The notes beneath the pieces were generated by a model. That model ran no database searches. It was not told the origin of the DNA and worked only from the letters and a program-made list of their open reading frames with translations. From contig JAUMUD010000004.1 of assembly GCA_030530875.1 (NCBI GenBank), forward strand, positions 1-64,000: 64,000 nucleotides of DNA, read 5' to 3'. The stretch comes from Corynebacterium sp. (GTDB lineage Bacteria > Actinomycetota > Actinomycetes > Mycobacteriales > Mycobacteriaceae). The translations under genes were made by a program, and so were the position numbers. Shown piece by piece: positions 9,793-19,114 of the stretch (position 1 is its first letter; each line of letters begins with the position of its first letter).

Positions 9793-9993
9793 TCAGTAAA
9801 AAGAGACATTCCTAAAGGAGGTAGGGCTGAAGGATTCAGAACGACGACCCCACTGGTTACGGTGGGTGGTGCGCTCCTTGGTATCAGCAGCTACCGCAGC
9901 CATAGAGCTAAAAACAGCGGTCAGGGCAGCAACCTCACTGTGGCTTGGGTTGCCCTTAACCACAGTCAGAAATGGAGTTTTCTTGGCAGTCAT
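9793..9993 (-). CDS. accE: Acyl-CoA carboxylase epsilon subunit
   Basis: A 66-residue protein. Its N-terminal half, PFLTVVKGNPSHSEVAALTAV, has the hallmark of actinobacterial AccE: a beta-strand and GNP turn followed by a helix with E-x-A-A-L. The second half is basic and probably disordered. In corynebacteria and mycobacteria this subunit bridges AccBC to AccD and is needed for the long-chain acyl-CoA carboxylase that activates a mycolate precursor. It follows accD2 by 37 bp and precedes maf by 12 bp. Its short length is normal for the family. Confidence 0.88.
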   Translation of the reverse strand: MTAKKTPFLTVVKGNPSHSEVAALTAVFSSMAAVAADTKERTTHRNQWGRRSESFSPTSFRNVSFY

Positions 9994-10030
9994 AAAACCT
10001 AAAAATCCTAACTAGTAACTAGCGGGGGAG

Positions 10031-11530
10031 TTAGAAGGGGAAATTGCCGTGCTTCTTTGGAATAGTAGGTACGAACTTACGGTCCAAGAGGCGCAGGCCC
10101 TCAATAATATGGCCACGGGTCTGGGAAGGCGGAATAACTGCGTCCACCAGGCCATACTCAGCAGCCGCATAAGGGCTCAGGAACTTCTCCTCGTACTTTT
10201 CAGTGAAGTCCGCAATGAGCTCTTCCTTATTGCCACCAGTACGGGTCTTCTTCTCAATATCACCCGCATATGCCACCTGGGCTGCTGCAATGGCCTCGTC
10301 CACCGCAATCTGGGCGGTTGGCCAGGCAAAGCAGAGGTCGGTGCCAAGACCCTTGGAACCAAGAAGGGCATAGGCATCGCCCAGGGCCTTGCGGGTAATC
10401 ACGCTAATTCGACCAACTGAAGCCTCAGCCTGCGCATAGGCAAGAGCAGAGCCGGCCGCCACTGGATTAATGCCATCAGGGCTAAAACCAGGGCAGTCAA
10501 TAAATTCCAGGATAGGAATATTAAAGGCATCGCAGGTGCGGATAAAGCGGGCAGCCTTCGCTGCACCAGCGGCATCAATATGGCCCGAATCATGGTCCGG
10601 CTGGGTGGCGATAATTCCTACTGATCTTCCCTCAATGTGGCCAAATCCAGCAAGAATGGAAGGTGCATGGGTGGACTGGACTTCGAAGAATTCGCCGTCG
10701 TCAAGCACAGGAATGAAGGCGCCGCGCATATCATATGGACTTGTATAAGCATCTGGAATCAATGTATCTAATTCAAGATCCATATTGTCCACAATGGTGC
10801 CATCCATGTGGTGGCTAAGTCCACGAACGGCCTCCGCGCGGTGATTAAGCGGGAGGAACTCAATGAGCTCGCTCACCCACTCAAGCGCATCATTCATATC
10901 GCTGGCCTCATAATGGGCCTTAGCATCAGCATCGCGGGCAATAGTATCGCCCGCAACATGCTCAGGATTAATGGCAATAAGCTCCGCTTCGGGAGTCATA
11001 ACCAAGAAATCAGCCAGCGCTGCGGCATAGATAAGTGGACCAGAATTTGACCCCGTTACCACCGTGACCAGTGGAATCAGACCCGATGCCTGAGAATAAG
11101 CATGCAGGATCTGAGCCCCGCGACCAAGGCCAATAATGCCTTCAGCCACGCGGGCACCCTCACCATCAAGGATGGAAATAAGTGGAACACCGGTCTTAGT
11201 GGCAAGCTCAACCACCTTCAGGATCTTCTCTCCATGGACCTCACCGATCTGACCATTAAAGATGGAGCGGTCCTGGGAGAAAACACAGACACGGGTGCCA
11301 TTTACTGTGCCATAACCGGCGACGACGCCGTCAGTGGCCGGACGTTGTGCGTCCATATCAAAGGCAGTAGAGCGGTGGCGCGCCAAAGCGTCAATCTCAA
11401 CAAAAGAGCCCTCGTCGAGAAGTTTTTCAATACGCTCGCGCGCGGTTGCCGCCCCAGCTGCCTCAGCCAATTGAACCTCGAGGTTTGCGAGTTTGCCAGC
11501 TGTAGAATTGAGATTCGGGGCAGTAGTCAT
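10031..11530 (-). CDS. accD2: Acyl-CoA carboxylase beta subunit AccD2 (DtsR2-like), altered active site
   Basis: A 499-residue carboxyltransferase beta subunit with two crotonase-like halves. It is about 35 residues shorter than its upstream paralogue AccD1. In C. glutamicum, AccD2 belongs with AccD3, AccBC and AccE to the long-chain acyl-CoA carboxylase used for mycolate condensation. Both oxyanion-hole segments differ from AccD1 in this window. The first reads TGSNSGPLIY instead of GACAGGNAY, and the second RKALGDAY instead of RKAYGGAY. This suggests a structural or specialised subunit rather than an ordinary carboxyltransferase. It starts 50 bp after accD1, and accE follows. Assignment to AccD2 rests on position and divergence. 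Confidence 0.9.
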   Translation of the reverse strand: MTTAPNLNSTAGKLANLEVQLAEAAGAATARERIEKLLDEGSFVEIDALARHRSTAFDMDAQRPATDGVVAGYGTVNGTRVCVFSQDRSIFNGQIGEVHGEKILKVVELATKTGVPLISILDGEGARVAEGIIGLGRGAQILHAYSQASGLIPLVTVVTGSNSGPLIYAAALADFLVMTPEAELIAINPEHVAGDTIARDADAKAHYEASDMNDALEWVSELIEFLPLNHRAEAVRGLSHHMDGTIVDNMDLELDTLIPDAYTSPYDMRGAFIPVLDDGEFFEVQSTHAPSILAGFGHIEGRSVGIIATQPDHDSGHIDAAGAAKAARFIRTCDAFNIPILEFIDCPGFSPDGINPVAAGSALAYAQAEASVGRISVITRKALGDAYALLGSKGLGTDLCFAWPTAQIAVDEAIAAAQVAYAGDIEKKTRTGGNKEELIADFTEKYEEKFLSPYAAAEYGLVDAVIPPSQTRGHIIEGLRLLDRKFVPTIPKKHGNFPF

Positions 11531-11580
11531 ACTGAGTAGTATAGCGTAGTTAATCCGTACTTTTGAGTAGCGCCGAAGAA

Positions 11581-13188
11581 CTACAGCGGCATGTTGCCGT
11601 GCTTGCGGGCTGGGCGTGCCACATGCTTGGTGGACAGCAGGCGCAGATTCTTAGCCACCTGGGAGCGAGTCTCACTTGGCAGAATCACAGCATCAATCAG
11701 GCCACGCTCAGCGGCGAGATATGGAGTGAGCATATAATCCTCGTACTCCTTCTCGAAATTCTCAATGAGCTTGGCTACATCGGTCTCGTCCATGTTTTCG
11801 CGGGCTGCAGCAATCTCTCGACGATGCAGGAAGCCCACAGCACCCTTGGCGCCCATCACGGCGATCTCAGCGGTTGGCCATGCCAGGTTCACATCAGCAC
11901 CAAGGCCCTTGGAGCCCATCACGCAATAGGCGCCGCCATAAGCCTTGCGCATAATAACGGTGATCTTAGGTACGGTGGCCTCGGCGTATGCGTAGAGCAG
12001 CTTGGCGCCACGACGCAGGATACCGCCATATTCCTGGCCAGCGCCAGGGAGGAATCCGGGGACGTCGACAAGCATAACCACAGGGATGTTGAAAGCATCG
12101 CAGGTGCGGATGAAGCGAGCAGCCTTTTCGGAAGCGTCAATGTCGAGGCAGCCGGCGAGCTGGGTTGGCTGGTTGGCGACAAAGCCCACGCTCTGGCCCT
12201 CAATGCGACCAAAAGCGATAACCACATTGGCGGAGCGATCCTCCTGAATCTCCAGGTAATCGCCATCATCAGTGAGCGTGCTAATTACATCGCGCACATC
12301 ATATGGGGTTGTTGGGGAATCAGGGATAATGTCATCGAGCTTCAAATCATCAGCGGTGATTTCATCGAGCTCAGCGGCCTCCTCGAGCGGAGCCATCTCG
12401 CGATTGGAGGATGGAAGATAGCCGACCAGATCGTGAACCCAGTCCAGGGCCTCCTGGTCAGAAGCGGCAGTATAGTGGCTATTACCAGCAATTTCCATGT
12501 GGGTGGAGGCGCCGCCGAGCTCCTCCTGGGAAATTTCCTCACCGGTCACAGTCTTAATAACATCAGGGCCGGTAATGAACATCTTGGAAGTCTTATCCAC
12601 CATGACCACAAAGTCGGTCAGGGCTGGGGAGTAGGCATTACCGCCGGCGCAGGCGCCCATAATCACAGAAATCTGTGGGACAACACCGGATGCATTGACA
12701 TTGTTATAGAAGGTGCGGGCAATAAGGTCCAGGGAGACCGCGCCGTCCTGAATACGCGCACCGGCACCCTCATAGAGGCCGATGAGTGGGCGGCCGGTGG
12801 TGATGGCGAGTTCCTGAATCTTAATCATCTTTTCGCCATAGACCTCGCCGAAGGAGCCGCCGAAGACGGTGCCGTCCTGGCTGAAAATACAGACCTCACG
12901 GCCATCGATAGTGCCCCAACCAGTGACAATACCGTCGGTGTCTGGGCGGCGCTTCTGCATGCCGAAAGCGTGAGTGCGGTGCTTGGCCAGCTGGTCGTAT
13001 TCGACGAAGGAGCCCTCGTCGAGCAGGTAGTCGAGGCGCTCACGGGCGGTGAGGCGGTCAGCAGCGTGCACCTTCTCAATAGCTGCCATGCCCATTGGGG
13101 CCTTGGCGGCGGCGCGACGTTGCTTGAGCTCGGCAATCTTGGCGGCGGTCGTGGACTTATCCGCCTTCAAAGATGAGGAAATGGTCAT
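11581..13188 (-). CDS. accD1: Acyl-CoA carboxylase beta subunit AccD1 (DtsR1-like)
   Basis: A 535-residue carboxyltransferase subunit that moves the carboxyl group from biotinylated AccBC to acetyl-CoA (DtsR1 type in corynebacteria). The biotin and CoA sites look intact: [12 protein letters not shown], the N-domain oxyanion segment [16 protein letters not shown] and the C-domain segment [19 protein letters not shown]. It ends KHGNMPL, as is usual for the family. It is first in the minus-strand cluster and divergent from birA, with 95 bp between the starts. In C. glutamicum the corresponding promoter is under FasR control; I cannot confirm a FasR site here by eye. Confidence 0.95.
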   Translation of the reverse strand: MTISSSLKADKSTTAAKIAELKQRRAAAKAPMGMAAIEKVHAADRLTARERLDYLLDEGSFVEYDQLAKHRTHAFGMQKRRPDTDGIVTGWGTIDGREVCIFSQDGTVFGGSFGEVYGEKMIKIQELAITTGRPLIGLYEGAGARIQDGAVSLDLIARTFYNNVNASGVVPQISVIMGACAGGNAYSPALTDFVVMVDKTSKMFITGPDVIKTVTGEEISQEELGGASTHMEIAGNSHYTAASDQEALDWVHDLVGYLPSSNREMAPLEEAAELDEITADDLKLDDIIPDSPTTPYDVRDVISTLTDDGDYLEIQEDRSANVVIAFGRIEGQSVGFVANQPTQLAGCLDIDASEKAARFIRTCDAFNIPVVMLVDVPGFLPGAGQEYGGILRRGAKLLYAYAEATVPKITVIMRKAYGGAYCVMGSKGLGADVNLAWPTAEIAVMGAKGAVGFLHRREIAAARENMDETDVAKLIENFEKEYEDYMLTPYLAAERGLIDAVILPSETRSQVAKNLRLLSTKHVARPARKHGNMPL

Positions 13189-13245
13189 GTTTAGGTATTC
13201 TAATTATGTTTCCACGAAAAAATCAAACTCACGCGCCAAAAAATT

Positions 13246-13276
13246 TTCACAAATTTCACACGGCGGGGACTACACT
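13246..13276 (+). promoter_or_regulatory. Candidate birA promoter (short or absent leader)
   Basis: TTCACA at 13246-13251 and TACACT at 13271-13276, 19 bp apart. TACACT ends 7 bp before the birA ATG, so transcription would begin at or next to the start codon. Inferred from sequence only. Confidence 0.35.
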
Positions 13277-13283
13277 TGAGGGT

Positions 13284-14156
13284 ATGAATCAGCACAAAGA
13301 TGCCCCTATCCTGGACTTTCGTGACCTCAACCATTTCGCCGTTGAGCAAGGGCCGTATCGACGATTCCTCTATAAGGCCTCCACTGGTTCCACCAATGCC
13401 GACTTATTAGCTGCCGTATCGACGGATATCGCCCCAGTTCCTGATTGGACTATTGAACTTGCTGATTATCAGGAAGCTGGTCGTGGGCGTCAGGGTCGCG
13501 TCTGGACTGCACCCCGTGGCTCGCAGGCCACGATGTCTGTGCTTATTTCTTTGACCGAAAAGGAGATGGCCGCGGACCTTGTGCGCCATGCTTCTTTGCT
13601 TCCATTGGCCGCTGGCCTTGCTGTTTATGATGTCATCGGGGCGCTGGATTTGGGTATTGATGCCACCCTTAAGTGGCCTAATGATGTACTTGTTGGCGAT
13701 AAGAAACTCTGTGGTATTCTCTGCGAGGCAATTAGCCATAATGGGCAGACCCATATTGTGATTGGGCTTGGTTTGAACACCCTCTTGAAGGTGGATGAAC
13801 TTCCGGTGCCTACTGCCACCTCACTTTATATTGCTGCTGGTCAAGCCGGGGTTGAGGTAAAATTATCCACCCATGAGGAGGCAATTAAGATGCTTATGCT
13901 TGCCCTCCATCGCCGCATTAGTCAGTGGCGGGGCAGTGATGAAGATCGTGCTACACTCAGGGTGCAATATATGGATGCCTGCGGCACTATCGGCAGTGAG
14001 ATTCGCATAGAGCTTCCAACCCGCAGCAGCCTTGATGGTGAGGCGGTTATTGGCCGCTGTATCGGCCTTGATGGTGAGGGCCATATTGAGGTGGAAACCA
14101 AGGGTGGTATCCAGACCTTCAGTGCTGGCGATGTTCACCACCTACGTCAAAGCTAG
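13284..14156 (+). CDS. birA: Biotin--[acetyl-CoA-carboxylase] ligase
   Basis: A 290-residue monofunctional (group I) biotin protein ligase without the DNA-binding domain of E. coli BirA. It forms biotinyl-5'-AMP and biotinylates the AMKM lysines of AccBC and Pyc, both encoded close by. The ligand loop is GRGRQGRVW, followed by TLKWPNDVLVGDKKLCGIL, the biotin-binding core. I prefer ATG 13284 (MNQHKDAP) over an upstream GTG at 13173, because the first 37 residues of the longer frame are atypical and overlap the divergent accD1 start. It is divergent from accD1. Family B bases at 13854 encode EVKLS within this protein. Confidence 0.93.
   Translation: MNQHKDAPILDFRDLNHFAVEQGPYRRFLYKASTGSTNADLLAAVSTDIAPVPDWTIELADYQEAGRGRQGRVWTAPRGSQATMSVLISLTEKEMAADLVRHASLLPLAAGLAVYDVIGALDLGIDATLKWPNDVLVGDKKLCGILCEAISHNGQTHIVIGLGLNTLLKVDELPVPTATSLYIAAGQAGVEVKLSTHEEAIKMLMLALHRRISQWRGSDEDRATLRVQYMDACGTIGSEIRIELPTRSSLDGEAVIGRCIGLDGEGHIEVETKGGIQTFSAGDVHHLRQS
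13854..13868 (+). repeat. 15-bp directional motif, family B
   Basis: GAGGTAAAATTATCC inside birA, translated as EVKLS. A family A copy lies 360 bp downstream. Confidence 0.7.
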
Positions 14157-14213
14157 CCAGTCCACCTAACCGCAGCCACCTCACCCTAACCCGCCCCACC
14201 AATATAGGTGCGA

Positions 14214-14227
14214 CTTGTCTAAACAAG
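14214..14227. repeat. 14-bp palindrome, family A
   Basis: CTTGTCTAAACAAG in the gap between birA and the PH-domain gene, just upstream of a TATATT element. Confidence 0.75.
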
Positions 14228-14266
14228 CTGCATTATATTGAGTATTTCGTCCACTAAGGAGTTCTT

Positions 14267-14743
14267 ATGCGCCCAAGCCGCCTCGTCGACGGCGAAGCAG
14301 TCTATCTTGATATGACCGCACCCTGGCGCACCCTCTTCGGCCCCTTGTGTGAACAAGTTATTTGGACGGGTATTTGCTGGGCGCTCATCGGCTATATTGA
14401 CCGCCCGGCCCCCATCCCCGCCTTTCTCCTCGAACGTGGCATAGGTACACCTAACCTCCATAACGCGCTGGTAGGACTATGGTTCCTGCTATTTTTTATC
14501 CGATTTATCATCCCGCTAATCCGCATCCGCGGCCAGCGCTTCATCCTCAGCCACCGCCGCATTATCTACCGTGAAGGCAGGCGCGGTGCGACCCACGATA
14601 TTGATATGAACTATGTCAATAATGTGGCCCGTAAAGGCTCCACGCTCTATATCTATGTGGAGGGCAGCGCCGAGCCAGTCGAGCTTCCGCGCATTGCGCG
14701 CGCCAAGAAATGCGAGTCCCTCATTCGTGAAAGCCTCGTATAG
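14267..14743 (+). CDS. PH-domain (bPH/DUF304-like) membrane protein
   Basis: A 158-residue inner-membrane protein. Two hydrophobic segments (about residues 22-42 and 66-86) are followed by a basic soluble region, RFILSHRRIIYREGRRG...IDMNYVNNV...STLYIYVEG, that reads like the short bacterial PH fold of YdbS/DUF304 proteins. The function is unknown. AAGGAG lies 8 bases before the ATG. The gene sits between birA and purK, as its homologue does in C. glutamicum. The family call comes from pattern resemblance, not a search. Confidence 0.75.
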   Translation: MRPSRLVDGEAVYLDMTAPWRTLFGPLCEQVIWTGICWALIGYIDRPAPIPAFLLERGIGTPNLHNALVGLWFLLFFIRFIIPLIRIRGQRFILSHRRIIYREGRRGATHDIDMNYVNNVARKGSTLYIYVEGSAEPVELPRIARAKKCESLIRESLV

Positions 14744-14748
14744 TTCGC

Positions 14749-14754
14749 TATTAT
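14749..14754 (+). promoter_or_regulatory. Candidate -10 element for a leaderless purK transcript
   Basis: TATTAT ends 7 bp before the purK GTG at 14762, and no ribosome binding site is visible. No convincing -35 was found. Confidence 0.35.
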
Positions 14755-14761
14755 TAAGTTT

Positions 14762-15940
14762 GTGTGTGCACTTAAAATCGCAGTAATCGGTGATGGCCAG
14801 CTCGCACGTATGATGCAGCCCGCCGCCGGTGAACTCAATATCGCCCTTCAAGTTCTTAGTTCCAACTCTGCCTCCCCCGCAGCTCAGGTAATCCCCAAGG
14901 CAATCACGGGCGATTATAAAAAGCTCGATGACGTCCGCCAAGCCTCCCGTGGCGCCGATGTTGTCACTTTCGAGCATGAGCATGTGCCCGGCAAAATCAT
15001 CTATAAGCTTATCGACGAAGGCGTTCACTTCGAGCCGCATCCCCAGGCCCTCATTAATGCGCAGGACAAACTCATTATGCGTAAAACCCTTCGGGCCCTC
15101 GGTGCACCGGTTCCCCCATTTGCAGCCTTGACTAATCAAGAGGATGCAGAAGAATTTTGGGACGCCACCCAGGGTGCTGTCTGCTTGAAGGCCTGCCGAG
15201 GCGGCTATGACGGCCACGGTGTCTGGTTCCCAGAAAGCCGCGAAGAATGCGTCCAGATTGTCACCGATCAGCTTGCCAAGGGCGTCAATATGATGGGTGA
15301 GCTCAAAGTGAAGCTTGTTCGTGAGCTCTCTTTGCTTTTGGCCCGTCGACGCACGGGTGAACTAAAGTGCTGGTCAGTGGCCGAGTCAGTACAAAAAGAT
15401 GGTATTTGTTGGGAGGCAATTGCACCTGCCCCTGGCATCAGCCCCGGCCTTGCCGACCGTATTCGCGAAATTGGCTCCATCATTGCTGATGAGCTTGATG
15501 TGACTGGCGTTATGGCCGTGGAACTTTTTGAAACCCGCGACTTTAATGGCCAGCCTGATGTCTTTGTCAATGAGCTTGCCATGAGGCCACATAATACCGG
15601 CCACTGGACCCAGGACGGTTCGCTTACCTCCCAGTTTGAACAGCACCTTCGTGCCGTGGCCGATCTTCCACTGGGTGCCCCAAGCAGGACTGCCGCTTAT
15701 ACTGTTATGGCCAATGTCCTCGGCGCCCCCGAAGAACCTAGCTTGTCTGAACAAGATCGTATGAAGGAAGTGTGGCTGCGCCATCCACAGGCCAAGATTC
15801 ATATGTACGGTAAGGACTGGCGCCCTGGCCGTAAGCTTGGCCATGTGAATATTTGTGGCGAGGACCCGGCGGGGACTCGTCGAATAGCTCGCGAATGCGC
15901 ACACATGATGGAAACCGGCCGTTGGCCTGAGGAAGGATAA
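14762..15940 (+). CDS. purK: N5-carboxyaminoimidazole ribonucleotide synthase
   Basis: The ATP-dependent carboxylation of aminoimidazole ribonucleotide (AIR) to N5-CAIR, in purine synthesis. The 392-residue ATP-grasp enzyme begins [14 protein letters not shown], with the nucleotide-binding turn, and contains [15 protein letters not shown] and the ENMAL-like segment [17 protein letters not shown] typical of PurK. The start is GTG 14762 without an obvious ribosome binding site, which fits a leaderless message. purE starts 2 bp after the stop. C. glutamicum has kup between these two genes; here they are adjacent. A family A palindrome lies inside the gene at 15742. Confidence 0.94.
   Translation: MCALKIAVIGDGQLARMMQPAAGELNIALQVLSSNSASPAAQVIPKAITGDYKKLDDVRQASRGADVVTFEHEHVPGKIIYKLIDEGVHFEPHPQALINAQDKLIMRKTLRALGAPVPPFAALTNQEDAEEFWDATQGAVCLKACRGGYDGHGVWFPESREECVQIVTDQLAKGVNMMGELKVKLVRELSLLLARRRTGELKCWSVAESVQKDGICWEAIAPAPGISPGLADRIREIGSIIADELDVTGVMAVELFETRDFNGQPDVFVNELAMRPHNTGHWTQDGSLTSQFEQHLRAVADLPLGAPSRTAAYTVMANVLGAPEEPSLSEQDRMKEVWLRHPQAKIHMYGKDWRPGRKLGHVNICGEDPAGTRRIARECAHMMETGRWPEEG
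15742..15755. repeat. 14-bp palindrome, family A
   Basis: CTTGTCTGAACAAG within purK, encoding LSEQD. No family B copy is near. Confidence 0.7.
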
Positions 15941-15942
15941 AA

Positions 15943-16461
15943 ATGGAACCACTAGTTGGCATTATTATGGGCAGCGACTCTGACTGGGATACCGTCAAGC
16001 CCGCTGTGGAAGCACTGGCTGAATTCGGCATCCCATTTGAAATCGGCGTTGTTTCCGCCCACCGCACCCCGGACCGCATGCTTTCCTATGCCAAGGGTGC
16101 TGCCGCCAAGGGCCTTCGCGTCATTATCGCCTGCGCTGGCGGTGCCGCCCACCTGCCTGGCATGGTGGCCGCCGCAACCCCACTGCCAGTCATCGGCATC
16201 CCACGCGCCCTGGATAAGCTCGACGGCATGGACTCCCTGCTCTCCATCGTGCAGATGCCAGCCGGCGTGCCAGTAGCCACCGTCTCCATTAATGGCGCAA
16301 AGAATGCAGGCCTGCTCGCTGCCCGCATTATCGGCACCGATAGCTCCGAGTTCGGCCAGAATGTCCGCGCCCGCATGGAGGCCTACCAGGCCAATATGGC
16401 CGCCGAGGTCCTTAAGAAGGACGAGGCGCTGCGTGACCGCCTCATGAACGGCGATTTTTAA
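15943..16461 (+). CDS. purE: N5-carboxyaminoimidazole ribonucleotide mutase
   Basis: Class I PurE, which converts N5-CAIR to CAIR, the step after PurK. The 172 residues include the phosphate-binding [13 protein letters not shown] and the signature [11 protein letters not shown], followed by the glycine- and alanine-rich core [12 protein letters not shown]. The ATG is 2 bp after purK, with GGAAGGA overlapping the purK stop, so the two are translated together. Length is normal, with a helical C-terminal tail. Confidence 0.97.
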   Translation: MEPLVGIIMGSDSDWDTVKPAVEALAEFGIPFEIGVVSAHRTPDRMLSYAKGAAAKGLRVIIACAGGAAHLPGMVAAATPLPVIGIPRALDKLDGMDSLLSIVQMPAGVPVATVSINGAKNAGLLAARIIGTDSSEFGQNVRARMEAYQANMAAEVLKKDEALRDRLMNGDF

Positions 16462-16482
16462 AATTCCCTCACCGGGAATTTT
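16460..16482. terminator. Hairpin between convergent purE and TIGR03089 genes
   Basis: AAAATTCCC, a 5-base loop, then GGGAATTTT. The A/T-rich ends give short T-tracts in both directions, so it may end both transcripts. Confidence 0.55.
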
Positions 16483-16509
16483 CAAAATCGTGCTGCGTGG
16501 GCTGTAAGC

Positions 16510-17268
16510 CTACACAAAAGCGGGATCAGTAATTCTTTCTTCAGTGGCGATGCGCCTTAGGCGCTCGCCACTTACTGGTCCATGGACCACAACCACGGTG
16601 TGGCCCTGGGCGATAGGCACGAGGATATTTTCAATAAAGTCCTCGGTGCTCGACCACCCGTGGCTTAGCAGCCTCTTATGATGCGGGGCCTGCTCAATAT
16701 GCCTACCAGTTAGCGTGCTTAGCGCATCTTCAATAGAAGGGCAGGGGTAGTGGTAGGTGTCGTCATTAATGCGCACCTCCGGGCCAAAATCAATGGCAAA
16801 ATCCGGAAGCTCTTCACCAATTTCTTTCACGCCACGGCCAAAAGGATCATCGGTCACAATGGCAATATTGGGGGCATCCTCGGCTTCCTCACCGGTTATC
16901 GGGTCGAGGCTCTGATCGAAATAATCCTGGGCGCGGGCCAAATCGCACAAAATAATATCGGCCCGGTCAGTAATATCCACGTCAAAATGCGAACCCACCG
17001 TTAGTGCACCAAGGGCAAGGCCAATGCTCTGCCAATTATTACCACTGGCGAGCGCAATGCGGCCATTTGGCTCGTCCTGATTGCTTGGGTAGGACTGCTC
17101 ATAGACCTCATCAAAATCACAATCATTAATGAGCCAACCTGCCGTTTTATTGGCCCAATTGGCAAGAGTTGTAGCTGAAAATTCGAGGCGCACGCCATGT
17201 GGTTCGTCATAGAAAGTAAGGCGTGGGCGCGATGGATCAACAGCGAGAAGATCGCGCAATAATTCCAT
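16510..17268 (-). CDS. TIGR03089 family protein
   Basis: A 252-residue protein of an actinobacterial single-copy family distantly related to the N-terminal part of AMP-forming acyl-CoA synthetases. The start MELLRDLLAVDPSRPRLTFYD and the segment VRLEFSATTLANWANKTAGWL resemble those enzymes. The ATP-binding Ser/Thr/Gly loop and the C-terminal catalytic domain are not seen, so it is probably not a ligase. The role is unknown. It lies directly downstream of the LCP gene on the same strand, as in C. glutamicum. The family call is from memory of its sequence pattern. Confidence 0.75.
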   Translation of the reverse strand: MELLRDLLAVDPSRPRLTFYDEPHGVRLEFSATTLANWANKTAGWLINDCDFDEVYEQSYPSNQDEPNGRIALASGNNWQSIGLALGALTVGSHFDVDITDRADIILCDLARAQDYFDQSLDPITGEEAEDAPNIAIVTDDPFGRGVKEIGEELPDFAIDFGPEVRINDDTYHYPCPSIEDALSTLTGRHIEQAPHHKRLLSHGWSSTEDFIENILVPIAQGHTVVVVHGPVSGERLRRIATEERITDPAFV

Positions 17269-17283
17269 GGAACCATCCTACAG

Positions 17284-17310
17284 AAAAAGGGGCCGCAAGG
17301 ACGCGACCCC
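17284..17310 (-). terminator. Rho-independent terminator of the LCP gene
   Basis: Read on the minus strand: GGGGTCGC, a short loop, GCGGCCCC, then TTTTT (one G-T pair). It lies between the LCP stop and the TIGR03089 start. Confidence 0.75.
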
Positions 17311-17355
17311 GATCAAACTCACACAAAAACTCTCATAAACACACAAGTATTTTGT

Positions 17356-17369
17356 CTTGTATGAACAAG
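17356..17369. repeat. 14-bp palindrome, family A
   Basis: CTTGTATGAACAAG between the LCP stop and its terminator, so it lies in the 3' untranslated region. Confidence 0.7.
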
Positions 17370-17387
17370 CTGCAATGTGGTTATTAA

Positions 17388-19019
17388 TTAGTTAACGCAG
17401 CGTGGACCATTACCGCCCGCATTAATGGAGACATTGCCCGTTGGCGCACCACCCTCACCAGGGGTACCCACAACCTCACCATTAGCATGCTCAGCACTAG
17501 CCGCATTTGCAGCATCGGCCTCATTAGTGGCCGTGGCCTCAGCAGAAGCACTATCGGTTGCCGCCTCTACTGCCTTCTTTGGACCCAAGTAATCCGAGGC
17601 AGTGACCACCACAACTTCACCATCCTCAAGCGAACCAGTGGTATTAATTGGCACGCCACCAAGCTTACGAGCAAGGTCCTTTACTAGCTGGTTATCTGGG
17701 TCCTTGGCCAAAATCTGCGTTTGAGCATATAAGCCCTGCGGTGCATTAGAAACCTCACCAAGCTTATAGCCATAATCCTGCGACAAAGCCGCACCAACCG
17801 AGGCCGCAAGACCATTAGTCGTGGACGCATTCAGTACGTTCACGGTCAAGTCAATAGGGGTCGGTGCAGAAGTGGCAGTGGACGTCGATACGCTAGCAGA
17901 AGCACCCGCCTTGTTTTTATCGCCCAAGAGCTGCTGGAAGAAGGCCTGAACCTGACCCTTATCCACGGTCACAATGGACTCACCATGGTCACCGGTGCCA
18001 TCAATAGAGGTCACAGGAATAGTATTGAACTTCACATTGCCACCAGCAAGGTTCTGCAGCTGGGTAGCAAAACTCATAATATCCCAGTTGGAGTCAATGG
18101 TCACCGAGCGCTTTGCCGCATCACCCAGCGCATTTAGACGCGATGGGTTCGAGAGCGTACCAGAGGACAGAATCTTGGACACCATCGAGGCCATATACGC
18201 CTGCTGGCGCACAATACGGTCAAGGTCACCGCGTGGCAGACCATGGCGCTGGCGCACGAAACTCAAGGCATCCGCACCATTCAAAGTCTGCACACCAGCA
18301 TGGAAATTCGCACCCGAATATGGGTCATTAACATTGTCATTCAAGCAGACGTCCACGCCACCAACCGCATCAGTCATAAGCACAAAGCCCATAAGACCAA
18401 TCTCAGCAAAGTGGTCCACAGTAATGCCGGTCAAATCCGCCACCGCATTAATAAGCGCTTGGCGGCCCGCCTGCTGGCCCTCACGGTTGAGTTCCTGCTG
18501 GTCAGAGATACCCTGATTGAGCAATTCCTGCTGTTTATCATTGTAATAGGCCGTATAAACACCATTAATCTTCATATTTCCGAATTCGGAATCATGAATA
18601 TAGGTATCGCGCGGAATAGAAATCGCGGAGGCCGAGGAACCATCATTCGGAATACGAATCACAATAATCGTGTCAGTATTCTGATTTTGCTCATCACCAG
18701 CACGAAGCATATTAATTTCATCCTGGGTAAGCGGATTGCCTTGCGCATCAGTACGCGAGTCCACACCAACCAGCAAAATATCAGTCGCACCATCGGCGGC
18801 CTGACCCTGCTTTACTGTCTTACCCTCACCCAAATCAAGGTTGGAGGCAGTATTAGTCACCGAACCAATGGTGGAATAACCCACACCGGCCACAACTAAG
18901 ATACCTGCGGAAATAAGGGCAGTGATGGCACGAATGGCGACATGGCCACGCTGTTTTGGCGGCTTAGCCGCGATATTCTTTGGCTGAATATCGCGATTCT
19001 CTCGTGCTTTTTCGCTCAC
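17388..19019 (-). CDS. lcpA: LCP (LytR-CpsA-Psr) family glycopolymer ligase
   Basis: A membrane enzyme of 543 residues that transfers undecaprenyl- or decaprenyl-linked glycopolymer to peptidoglycan. In C. glutamicum, LcpA attaches arabinogalactan. It has a basic N-terminal tail, one membrane segment (about residues 29-51) and the LCP domain with DILLVGVDSR, SIPRDTYI and the arginine-rich SFVRQRHGLPRGDLDRIVRQQ. A C-terminal LytR_C domain (LTVNVLNASTTNGLAASV) and a Ser/Ala-rich tail end in CVN. The start is GTG with GGGAGG upstream. It is divergent from the linker-rhamnose genes rmlD and wbbL, which fits a shared role in arabinogalactan assembly. The lcpA name is by synteny. Confidence 0.9.
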   Translation of the reverse strand: MSEKARENRDIQPKNIAAKPPKQRGHVAIRAITALISAGILVVAGVGYSTIGSVTNTASNLDLGEGKTVKQGQAADGATDILLVGVDSRTDAQGNPLTQDEINMLRAGDEQNQNTDTIIVIRIPNDGSSASAISIPRDTYIHDSEFGNMKINGVYTAYYNDKQQELLNQGISDQQELNREGQQAGRQALINAVADLTGITVDHFAEIGLMGFVLMTDAVGGVDVCLNDNVNDPYSGANFHAGVQTLNGADALSFVRQRHGLPRGDLDRIVRQQAYMASMVSKILSSGTLSNPSRLNALGDAAKRSVTIDSNWDIMSFATQLQNLAGGNVKFNTIPVTSIDGTGDHGESIVTVDKGQVQAFFQQLLGDKNKAGASASVSTSTATSAPTPIDLTVNVLNASTTNGLAASVGAALSQDYGYKLGEVSNAPQGLYAQTQILAKDPDNQLVKDLARKLGGVPINTTGSLEDGEVVVVTASDYLGPKKAVEAATDSASAEATATNEADAANAASAEHANGEVVGTPGEGGAPTGNVSINAGGNGPRCVN

Positions 19020-19114
19020 AATACCTCCCGCAGTGAAGTTTTGAGTTTAAAGTATAAGTATAACGGACTGATAACCAATAGTCGGAAATTTCTTGCTGTG
19101 AGTTGAGGATTCCT

